A DNA stretch of 64,000 bases from Schizochytrium sp. CCTCC M209059. Taxonomy: Eukaryota; Sar; Bigyra; Thraustochytrida; Thraustochytriidae. A program made the position numbers and the translations under genes. Within the stretch, counting starts at the first letter, position 1; every line of letters starts with the position of its first letter. Shown piece by piece: positions 10,138-17,340 of this stretch. A model generated the notes under the pieces. The model did no database searches and had not been told where the DNA came from. It worked only from the letters and a program-made list of their open reading frames with translations. The stretch spans positions 1-64,000 of the forward strand of contig KN805422.1 in assembly GCA_000818945.1 (NCBI GenBank). The letters are read 5' to 3'.

Positions 10138-10164
10138 NNNNNNNNNNNNNNNNNNNNNNNNNNN
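10138..10164. other. Assembly gap
   Basis: 27 undetermined bases that directly follow a run of C. Confidence 1.
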
Positions 10165-10388
10165 CCCATCATGTCATTGGGCCTGCGGTGGCGGCACGGC
10201 GGGCGGGTTGATGATGATGGTGGTGGTCATCATAGTCATCCTCTGGGTCACAGGGAGTGTGCGCGCACGTGCGAGGAGCGCTCGCAGTCGCATGGTCGCT
10301 GCTGCTTCTCGTGTGTCGTGTCGCCGTCGCTGTCTTGGCTCTTGTTCTGCCCCTGCTGACCGTCCATCACGTCTGCCTCGGGCGGCCG

Positions 10389-10422
10389 TCTGTCTCTCTG
10401 TCTGTCTGTCTCTGTCTGTCTG
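10389..10422. repeat. (CTGT)n microsatellite
   Basis: CTGT units interrupted by CTCT, in the leader-side GC-rich region. Confidence 0.85.
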
Positions 10423-11477
10423 CGGTGCGAGTCCTGCCGTTTCTACTAGCAAGCCCTAGCCGTCCAACCGTCGCCGCCGCAGAAGATATTTTCCTCGACC
10501 CCCCTTCCTTCACGATCCTCCCCTGCCTTCCTCCACGTCATCCATTCGACGCGCCTGGCACCCTTCCCCGCCGTCGTCGCTGCCGCTGCCGCTGCTGCTG
10601 CCGGCCGCTGCCGCTGCCGCTGCTTGCTGCCGCTGCTGCTGCGCGTCCGGGCTTCATGATGGTCTCCCGACGGCCGCCCCGAGTTCGTCTCCCTTCGCGC
10701 AGACCGCCCGCCACCCTGACCCTGGCCCTCGAAGCGCGGCTTCGTCGGCGCCGTACATAACCCGCGCGGGGGCGGCGGATCGCCTCCGAGCCCGCCGCCT
10801 CCGACGCCCGGCTCGGCGCGGCGCGCGCGGCGACGGAGAGCGCGGCGGCCGCGGAGGGCGAGAACCGCTGCCGCGCGAGCCCGCTCTCCCCCCGAGAGAG
10901 AGGCTCGCGGGGCGGGAGCGGGCGAGCGGAAGAGGGGCTCGGAGGCAGCGAGGGAGGGCAAGATGGAGGCAGGGAGGGAGGCAGGGAGGGAGGGAAGGAG
11001 GTGGGCGCCAGCAGCGGCCGTGGTGGCAGCTGGCCGCACCGGCTCGCGAGGGGAGCACGGCCCGCGCAGCGGCAAGGAGCGGGCCGAGACCCCGCCTGCC
11101 GCGCGAAGGCGGGCGGCGAGAACTGCCGCGTCCGCGTTTGCGCGCGGGGCCAGCGCAGCGCGGGTCGTCGCGGAGACGACGAGGCGGGGGAGCGAGGACA
11201 AACGATGGACCGCAGCCGATCAGTCGATCGATCGATCCATCGATCGCTCGCCCGATCTTCTCTTCCTTTCCTTTCAAGTTCTTCTTTACGTTTTTCTGTT
11301 TTTTGATTATTATTATTATTTTTTTAAACTGTGAATAAAATAAAAGGCTCCAGACTGGCAAGAATGACTCATCAGAGACAGACTGACTGACAACGGCCTG
11401 GCTGCTGGTGCTAAATCGGGGCAGACGGGCAGCAGACCCGAAACCTGGAACGGAGAAACCAGTACAAGGAAACACAG

Positions 11478-11483
11478 TTTAGC

Positions 11484-11517
<34 letters not shown>
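11478..11517 (+). repeat. CAG triplet run in the PDI leader
   Basis: AGCAGCAGCAGT-type triplets run up to three bases before the PDI start codon. A similar CAG-rich leader precedes the small gene at 21291. Confidence 0.8.
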
Positions 11518-11518
<1 letters not shown>

Positions 11519-11519
11519 G

Positions 11520-12935
11520 ATGCAGCTCTCGTACGTCGCTCTCGTGGTGGCGTCGCTGGCCTCGATGGTCATGGGCGAGGCCGTTGTCCACCTGACCGAC
11601 GACGACTTTGACGCCCACGTGGCCTCGAACAAGTACGTGCTCGCCGAGTTCTACGCGCCGTGGTGCGGCCACTGCAAGTCGCTCAAGCCCGAGTACGAAA
11701 AGGCAGCCGAGCACTTCAAGTCCGTCGAGGTCGAGGGCGGCCTCTCCATCGTCGCTATCGACGCCACCGAGAACAAGAACCTCGCCAGCAAGTACGGCAT
11801 CCAGGGCTTCCCCACCCTCAAGTGGCTCGTCAACGGCGAGGACTCCGAGTACACTGGCGGCCGCACCAAGGACGACATCGTCGCCTGGGTGTCCAAGAAG
11901 ACTGGCCCTCCCGCCGAGACCATCGCTGACGAGGCCGCTCTCACCGCCTTCAAGGAGAAGGCCGAGGTTGTCGTCCTCGGTGCCTTTGGTGCCGAGGACT
12001 CGGACGCCGCCAAGGCCTTCCTTGCCGCCGCCGAGACCGACGAGGACGCTCTCTACGGCATCACCACCGAGGACGCTGTCAAGACCGCCGCCGGCCTCTC
12101 CGGCGACAAGGTTGTCGTCTTCCGCAGCTTCGGCAACGACAAGGAGCCCGCCGTCGTGGAGTGCGAGGGTGAGATCACCAAGGACAGCGTCAAGAAGTGC
12201 GTCTCCGGTAACCTCCTCCCCCTCGTTGTGCCCTTCTCGCAGAAGAACGCGCAAAAGATCTTTGGTGGCAGCATCAAGCAGCACTGCCTCATCTTCATCG
12301 AGTCCGAGGAGGCCAACGCCGCCGAGATTGACACCGCTCGCACCGTTGCCGCCAAGCACAAGGGCGACTACCTCTTTGTCACCGTGTCCAAGGAGGACGA
12401 CCGCATCATGGAGTTCTTTGGCGTCCAGTCGGGCGACATCCCCACTGCTCGCATCGTCGTCATGGGCGAGAACATGAAGAAGTACAAGCTTGAGGGTGAC
12501 TTCTCCGAGAGCGTGCTCGAGTCCTTTGTCGAGGAGCACCTCGCTGGCAAGCTCAGCCCGGACCTCAAGTCCGAGGACCCCGCCGACGAGGACCGCTCCA
12601 ACCCCGTCTGGATCCTCAAGGGCAAGACCCACGACGAGGTTGCCTTTGACACCAACAAGAACGTCTTCATCAAGTACTACGCCCCCTGGTGCGGTCACTG
12701 CAAGAAGATGGCCCCGGACTTTGATAAGCTCGGTGAGCACTACAAGGACGACGACGATGTTGTTATTGCCAAGTTTGACGCCACTGCCAACGAGGTTGAG
12801 TCTGTCAGCGTCCAGGGCTTCCCCACCATCAAGTTTATCCCCAAGGGCGGTTCCGACGAGAACGCCATTGTCGACTTTGATGGCTCGCGCGACCTCGAGG
12901 GCATGAAGTCTTTTGTTGAGGCCAACCGCAAGTAA
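11520..12935 (+). CDS. Protein disulfide isomerase, a-b-b'-a' type, without KDEL-like tail
   Basis: A 471-residue protein beginning with a clear signal peptide (MQLSYVALVVASLASMVMG). It has two thioredoxin-like active sites, WCGHC at residues 48-52 and 390-394, separated by about 340 residues as in the classical a-b-b'-a' layout. PDI forms and rearranges disulfides of secretory proteins in the ER. Codon use is strongly biased (GCC, AAG, GAG, CTC), which suggests high expression. Oddly, the protein stops shortly after the a' domain with ANRK. There is no acidic tail and no KDEL/HDEL retrieval signal, and none can be reached by splicing at the GTAAGA that overlaps the stop codon. The leader just before the ATG is a run of CAG triplets. 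Confidence 0.95.
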   Translation: MQLSYVALVVASLASMVMGEAVVHLTDDDFDAHVASNKYVLAEFYAPWCGHCKSLKPEYEKAAEHFKSVEVEGGLSIVAIDATENKNLASKYGIQGFPTLKWLVNGEDSEYTGGRTKDDIVAWVSKKTGPPAETIADEAALTAFKEKAEVVVLGAFGAEDSDAAKAFLAAAETDEDALYGITTEDAVKTAAGLSGDKVVVFRSFGNDKEPAVVECEGEITKDSVKKCVSGNLLPLVVPFSQKNAQKIFGGSIKQHCLIFIESEEANAAEIDTARTVAAKHKGDYLFVTVSKEDDRIMEFFGVQSGDIPTARIVVMGENMKKYKLEGDFSESVLESFVEEHLAGKLSPDLKSEDPADEDRSNPVWILKGKTHDEVAFDTNKNVFIKYYAPWCGHCKKMAPDFDKLGEHYKDDDDVVIAKFDATANEVESVSVQGFPTIKFIPKGGSDENAIVDFDGSRDLEGMKSFVEANRK

Positions 12936-13445
12936 GATAAAGCAATAAGTAGTTGACCGATTGAGAAAATAATTGCGCTGCCAACATCTATTTTATCTTC
13001 TCTTTTCTCTTTGTTTGGTGGTGGTTCGAAGAAACCTCCTCCTTGTGGAAAATAAAGAAAACCTCCACCTTTGACATCGGAAAGAAAGATCCCAACAACT
13101 CTTCAAGTAAGGGAATCCTCTAAACAAAGAGTGGCAGCTGCTCTTTTCGCGCAGCGGGCTGCGGCAGCGGCTGCGGCAGCGGCTGCGGCAGCGGCTGCGG
13201 CAGCGGCATGGATGGGCCTAGTTGTTTCTTCATTTTGTCCCTTTTCTCTCCATGCGACGAAAACGCGAAAGGAAGCCGTATTTTTACCGAAACGTAAAAA
13301 CGTTCTACGTCAAATATCTTATGATTTAAGAATCACACTTGCGTGCTTGCAACACGTGACGCTCGCTATAAAGAAGATCCTGAAGCTCGGAAGATCAAGA
13401 GCCGCCGTTGTGCTCACACTCACACTCGCGTATTCACATCAAATC
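12936..13445. other. Intergenic region between convergent genes, with a 12-base tandem repeat
   Basis: No gene is supported. The first 150 bases are AT-richer and carry AATAAAG-like sites suited to 3' ends. The (GCTGCGGCAGCG)n repeat is listed separately. A plus-strand frame through it yields only poly-Ala and a shadow of the minus-strand gene. Confidence 0.6.
13151..13206. repeat. Tandem GCTGCGGCAGCG repeat
   Basis: Just over four near-perfect 12-base units. Confidence 0.9.
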
Positions 13446-13814
13446 TCAATGTACATCCTCCGCCTTACCCACTGCAAGCAGATTCTCAAGGTCCTCGAGA
13501 TTGTATTGGCAGAGCCAGTCCAAGTAGCTCTCGCGCATTTCATCCACGACCTCGGGCACGTTCTTGACGCCGGCGGCGCGCATCTCCGCCTGAACAGCTT
13601 CAAAAAATCCCTCGCCGTCGGCAAGCGCTTGTGCAGCCTTTCCTGCGCCGCGGTTCTGCGGTTTGGCTGCCGCCGCGTCCTGCTCTGCCTTCACTTTGGC
13701 ACGGTACGCGCGGGCCTCGGCCAAGGAGTACTCCTTGCAGCTTTTGCCGCGAAAGTCCCGATCCCGGACCTTTTCGAACTTGCTCAGCAGCTGCAGAAAT
13801 GTTCGCTCGTCCAT
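13446..13814 (-). CDS. Small soluble protein of unknown function
   Basis: A 122-residue protein from ATG 13814. The frame is open further upstream, but only into a poly-Gly stretch with no ATG. It starts MDERTFLQLLSKFEKVRDRD, continues with charged helical sequence, and ends with a well-structured-looking segment containing VDEMRESYLDWLCQYNLEDL. There is no signal peptide or membrane segment. I do not recognise the family. The balanced composition, in contrast to the flanks, and the compact divergent arrangement with the POP7-like gene support a real gene. Confidence 0.65.
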   Translation of the reverse strand: MDERTFLQLLSKFEKVRDRDFRGKSCKEYSLAEARAYRAKVKAEQDAAAAKPQNRGAGKAAQALADGEGFFEAVQAEMRAAGVKNVPEVVDEMRESYLDWLCQYNLEDLENLLAVGKAEDVH

Positions 13815-14176
13815 CTTGCCGCCACCGCCGCCGCCGCCGCCGCCGATGCCAAGCCCCGCCCCCGCGCGCGCAGAGCCCTGCAAGCGCGCCGCCTCGTTAG
13901 CCTTGGCGCTTTGCTTGCTCTCCCTCGACCTGCTCGACTAGTAGGCAGGCCTAAAGTCCAGAGGCAGCCGCGCCAGAACAGCGGGCAAAAGTCTCGTCTG
14001 TCGTGGCACCGACGCGAGACGAGACGCGACGAGACGACGCGACGCGACGCGAGACAACGCGAGCCGTCGCCCGGAGCGCATCCCCTTGATCTCTACGCGC
14101 GCCCACCCGCGCTCGCGCTCGCGAATTGCGCGCGTTGCAAAGGAGAGGCTGGCTCCGCGCGTGTGCGAAGCTTGGC
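13815..14176. promoter_or_regulatory. Divergent intergenic region with GAC/GAGAC repeats
   Basis: 362 bases between two divergent start codons. It contains short tandem GACGCGAGAC/GACGAGACGC units at about 14009-14065 and a CCGCC run next to 13830. It probably serves as a shared promoter. No specific factor site is recognised. Confidence 0.4.
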
Positions 14177-14881
14177 ATGGTGCGGAAACCAACCAAGGCC
14201 GGCGGCGGTGGAGCCAAAGGTCTAAAGCGCCCGCGCAGCTCGCTCCGCGCAGAGACGCCCGAGAGGAAAAAGATGAAGCACAAGGACGTCTCACGCGTGC
14301 AAGCGAAACATCAACGCCAGCAAAAGGATGCACGGCCGAAGCAGAAGGCAGCAACCCCGAGAGAAACCGAAAAGGGCAAGACCACATTGACCAACAACAC
14401 CTCGGCTACAGTCATTGAAAGAGCAACACCTGTAGCAAAGAGTAAGGTTGACACCGAAAAGGACACAATGTCCGGAAAGCGGAGCTCACAGAGTGCCCTA
14501 GATGAACCCAAGAAGACGAACCGAAAACGTCAACGACGCGTATCGACTTTGCCAGCGTCGCGACCCCCGGCGAGCCCTGACCAAGACGTCTACGTCACTC
14601 GAGACAAAAGAAAACAATCTTCTTACCGAGAGCGTGTACTCAAGCTCGTCAAGGTACGTGCACCGCAAGGTCTTGCCGTTAACGTCTTCGGCTTGGGCGC
14701 TGCTATTCCTTCCGCCTGCGAGGTAGCGCTTTCGGTCGTCGAGGCTGCTGCTACGCTCAAGCTTCGAACCGTAGTCAAAACGGACACGATTCATGTCCTC
14801 GATTCCTTTTCAACATCTGAAGCTGATCTTGAACAACGCAAGTTGTCCAGGATACACATCCAAATTGTGCCCAAACTCTGA
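14177..14881 (+). CDS. POP7: RNase P/MRP subunit POP7/RPP20-like (Alba domain)
   Basis: A 234-residue protein from ATG 14177. An upstream in-frame ATG at 14126 adds 17 unconvincing residues. The first 130 residues are Lys/Arg-rich and disordered-looking, which suggests nuclear/nucleolar targeting and RNA contact. The C-terminal 100 residues form an Alba domain starting DVYVTRDKRKQSSYRERVLK, with VNVFGLGAAIPSACEVAL and a final IHIQIVPKL strand. The order and spacing match human RPP20, which binds RNA with RPP25 in RNase P and RNase MRP (tRNA 5' processing and rRNA processing). The long basic N-terminus is an extension relative to the 140-residue human protein. Another Alba-family member is the main alternative. 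Confidence 0.75.
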   Translation: MVRKPTKAGGGGAKGLKRPRSSLRAETPERKKMKHKDVSRVQAKHQRQQKDARPKQKAATPRETEKGKTTLTNNTSATVIERATPVAKSKVDTEKDTMSGKRSSQSALDEPKKTNRKRQRRVSTLPASRPPASPDQDVYVTRDKRKQSSYRERVLKLVKVRAPQGLAVNVFGLGAAIPSACEVALSVVEAAATLKLRTVVKTDTIHVLDSFSTSEADLEQRKLSRIHIQIVPKL

Positions 14882-15085
14882 TCTATGTCTCAAATAAGTA
14901 AATTTTGTCTTCTTCGCTCGTCGAGACTGCTTTTATAGAAAAAAAAATACACGAGCGACTTTGCTTGCAACCACTACCAGGTGCAATTGAGCAAGACCGC
15001 GCCCATTCATCCATCGATTCGTCCATCGATCGATCCATCCATCCATCGTCAGCCCTTTTACGCGAAGGACCGGATAAACTTTGGG

Positions 15086-15370
15086 TCAAGTTGAGCGAGG
15101 CTCCTGCTTCTTCTCGGGCGACTTTGAATGCGACCACGTGCCGAGGCCGTAAGCAATGCCTGCAATCGCAAAGAACGAGAAGAGCGTGTAGCCATACATG
15201 GTCTGGTACTGTCTCGCGGCCGCGCGGTGGACTTGTCGCAGCTCGCGTCCCGAGTTGCTCCGTCGCATGTATCTTGCAAACATCTCTTTTGGCTTCGTCA
15301 CGTCCAGCTCTGGGCCCTGCCCTGCTGCTCCGCTGCTGCCGCCGCGCGGGGTGCGCTCGTCGGGGCCCAT
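15086..15370 (-). CDS. Small single-pass membrane protein, unknown function
   Basis: A 94-residue protein from ATG 15370. It has a hydrophilic N-terminus, a basic amphipathic segment (MFARYMRRSNSGRELRQ), one membrane helix (YTLFSFFAIAGIAYGLG, about residues 60-77) and a short Lys-rich tail. The shape resembles small organelle inner-membrane subunits or assembly factors, but I recognise no family. It lies 120 bases downstream of the PWI-domain gene on the same strand. A CT/CG dinucleotide repeat fills most of that gap and so lies in its leader or promoter. Confidence 0.6.
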   Translation of the reverse strand: MGPDERTPRGGSSGAAGQGPELDVTKPKEMFARYMRRSNSGRELRQVHRAAARQYQTMYGYTLFSFFAIAGIAYGLGTWSHSKSPEKKQEPRST

Positions 15371-15410
15371 CCTCGCGTCCGCCCGTTGTCTCCGTAGCTT
15401 ACGCTTTTGC

Positions 15411-15452
<42 letters not shown>
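15411..15452. repeat. (CT)n(CG)n compound microsatellite
   Basis: About 28 bases of CT followed by about 13 of CG. The CG part can adopt Z-DNA in principle. It sits between two closely spaced minus-strand genes. Confidence 0.9.
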
Positions 15453-15490
15453 TGAAGCTCTCGGTTATGCCTTACGTCACGAACTCGCTG

Positions 15491-16675
15491 TCAACTCTCG
15501 CCACCTTGGTCGCCACTTTGCTTGCCACGTTGTGTTTTCGAAGAGCGAGAGGGCGCCGAAGAAGAAGACGATGGCGAGGAAGAGGATGATGATGATGATG
15601 ATGATGAAGAAGAAGAGGACGAAGAAGAAGAAGACGAAGAAGAAGAGGACGAAGAAGATGATGAAGAGGACGAGCTTTCCGAACCCGAACGAGCCCGTGA
15701 CGAACGGCGCTTTTGGCGGGTTGACTTGATAGCGTCTTTTGCAGGAGACTTTTTCCGTGCAACGCGGCCAAAGAGATCAAGTTCAGAGCCGTCAACCTCT
15801 TCTGCGTTCTCCTTTGGCCCGCGTGCGTGATTTTCAGCTCTTTCAACATCCGACAAGCGCTGGCGATTTTTTGGAGGCGAACGGTCCTCACGATGCCGAC
15901 GGTCGATTTCACGATCGCGCCGATCCTCACCACGGTAACCGTAGTCGCCGCGGCGGCGGCGGCGATCTTCACCAGTTCCACCATAATCAAAGTCGCGACG
16001 ACGACCGTAATCATAGTCACGACGACGGCGATCCTCATCATCAAAATCATACTGGCGACGGCGACGATGGTCCTCATACTCAAAGTCCCGACGGCGATGT
16101 TCTTCGTACTCAAAGTCCCGACGATGACGGTGATCATCACGTTGGCGACGGCCAAGCTCTTCTGGCTCAGATCGCCGGCGATACTCGTCATCTCGTGCCG
16201 CGGGGCGGCGATCGTTTCTTGCTGGACCTGCAGAAAAGCCTTCGTCGCGAGGTCGCTTCTCGCGACGCGAAGGAAGACCGCCCTTTCGCGGAGGCGGTAC
16301 AAGTGCGCCCGGGACGCCATTGTAGCCTGTCTGAGCTTGCACGAGCATTGTCCAGAGCTTGGTCATGAAAGCGGAAGCCTGCTCAGGTTTCATGAATGCA
16401 GCGAGCGTAACTTGGAGATTCTTGGGCTGCAAGCCGTCCTCCGACGCGTGTTGGCTTTGAAGTTCGTTGCTGATGGTGCCCGCGAGAATGTCGTCATCGA
16501 AGCCAAGCGTGTCGCGAATTTCGCTATTAATCCAACGCTCCAGATACCCCGTGTTGACTTTGCTAAAGTCTACCTTTTCTTTAAAGACCGCTGGTGTTCC
16601 GCGCAACTTGGCTGCACCGCGCTTCAGCTGCGCGGCTGCGGCCTCGCCTTGAACGCCACCGCCACCTCGAAGCAT
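15491..16675 (-). CDS. SRRM1: PWI-domain splicing co-activator, SRRM1/SRm160-like
   Basis: A 394-residue protein from ATG 16675. The N-terminal PWI domain (about residues 35-135) shows VDFSKVNTGYLERWINSEI, TLGFDDDI, and LWTMLVQAQTGYNGVPGAL, as in SRRM1. The middle is a long run of RRR-DFDYE/DYDYG units with Arg-Asp-Tyr-His periodicity, and the C-terminus is a poly-Ser stretch with RS-like flanks. SRRM1 binds RNA through PWI and bridges SR proteins and snRNPs in splicing and 3' processing. The poly-Ser is encoded by a pure triplet run (about 15580-15660) and so is likely to vary in length. SRRM1 orthology is inferred from PWI plus low-complexity tail; another PWI protein is possible. Confidence 0.8.
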   Translation of the reverse strand: MLRGGGGVQGEAAAAQLKRGAAKLRGTPAVFKEKVDFSKVNTGYLERWINSEIRDTLGFDDDILAGTISNELQSQHASEDGLQPKNLQVTLAAFMKPEQASAFMTKLWTMLVQAQTGYNGVPGALVPPPRKGGLPSRREKRPRDEGFSAGPARNDRRPAARDDEYRRRSEPEELGRRQRDDHRHRRDFEYEEHRRRDFEYEDHRRRRQYDFDDEDRRRRDYDYGRRRDFDYGGTGEDRRRRRGDYGYRGEDRRDREIDRRHREDRSPPKNRQRLSDVERAENHARGPKENAEEVDGSELDLFGRVARKKSPAKDAIKSTRQKRRSSRARSGSESSSSSSSSSSSSSSSSSSSSSSSSSSSSSSSSSSPSSSSSAPSRSSKTQRGKQSGDQGGES

Positions 16676-17040
16676 GGCGCTTCTCTATTTTGTTTAATTT
16701 TCCCTCGCCGACCGGTTCTCCTCACCAGCTTGCGGTTTACCTCACGGCAGCGAGTTTACGCGGACTCCTCAACAATGCCGTCAGCCCGTCAGCTCCTCTA
16801 CCCGAGTGCCCCCCCTGTCCGAGTGATCCTCTCCGTCGGCGTGGCCTGCCGCAACGAAACCCTTTTGCCCACTCGTTGCCCCACTTTGCATTGGCGGAGG
16901 AGAGTCACTAGGTTAGTCAATAACACATGGGACCTGGGTCAACAGGGTGGTGTGAATGGTGGCTTTTCTTTTTACCCTCCCCCCCCCCAAAAAAAAACAG
17001 GCAGCATACGAACACACACGTGCAAGACAAGAAAGCAAAC

Positions 17041-17181
17041 GCAAGAGACAAGCCAGTACTTTTCGTTATCTTCTTTGAACTTGTCTCAGGCACGATAAAT
17101 ACGCTCGCTCGCTCGCTCGCTCGCTGGAGAGACACGAAAACACGAACGCATTCTGAACCAAAAAGAATCACAGAAGCGTAT
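17041..17181. repeat. Direct repeat, copy 1
   Basis: Begins GCAAGAGACAAGCCAGTACT and ends AGAATCACAGAAGCGTAT. Copy 2 is at 17193-17320. It is longer than copy 2 mostly because its internal GCTC run is expanded (17102-17125). Confidence 0.9.
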
Positions 17182-17192
17182 GGAACTTTATT

Positions 17193-17320
17193 GCAAGAGA
17201 CAAGCCAGTGCTTTTCTTTATCTTCTTTGAACTTGTCTCAGACACAATAAACACGCTCGCTCGCTGGAGAGACAAGAAGACATGAACGAATTCTGAACAA
17301 AGAGAATCACAGAAGCGTAT
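17193..17320. repeat. Direct repeat, copy 2
   Basis: About 90% identical to copy 1, with a shorter GCTC run. It ends 20 bases from the stop codon of the HACD-fusion gene and so probably lies in its 3' UTR. Confidence 0.9.
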
Positions 17321-17340
17321 ATCTTGTTATTTTCCTTTTG

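Larger units (their letters stand above)
9837..11519. other. GC-rich intergenic region containing an assembly gap
   Basis: A 1.7 kb divergent interval between the diflavin reductase and the PDI gene. It holds a 27-base gap, a CTGT repeat at about 10389-10422, long Arg/Ala/Pro-coding GC-rich stretches on both strands that look like composition rather than genes, a short GATC run near 11222-11250 and T-rich sequence at 11290-11325. The last 40 bases are a CAG-rich leader for PDI. No gene is supported. Confidence 0.6.
16676..17340. other. Intergenic region with a ~140-bp tandem duplication
   Basis: Region between the 5' end of the PWI gene and the 3' end of the HACD-fusion gene. It holds a C12-A9 homopolymer block at 16979-16998 and two copies of a 130-140 base unit, listed separately. 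No gene is supported. Confidence 0.6.

Noticed and set aside
10446..11475. Long GC-rich minus-strand frames upstream of PDI
   Set aside because: Composition-driven Arg/Pro/Ala sequence in two overlapping frames.
11316..12740. 474-codon minus-strand frame opposite PDI
   Set aside because: It is a shadow of a strongly codon-biased gene, made of Val/Leu/Gly/Asp runs without motifs.
12932..12957. Possible intron at the PDI stop codon leading to a KDEL exon
   Set aside because: GTAAGA looks like a donor, but splicing to the nearby AGTAG acceptor gives an immediate stop and no KDEL/HDEL-coding sequence follows.
13071..14225. 384-codon plus-strand frame with poly-Ala
   Set aside because: It is produced by the GCTGCGGCAGCG repeat and by the antisense of the small minus-strand gene.
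15472..16320. 282-codon minus-strand frame overlapping the PWI gene
   Set aside because: It is a different frame of the same repetitive Arg-Asp-Tyr coding region; the PWI frame has the real domain.
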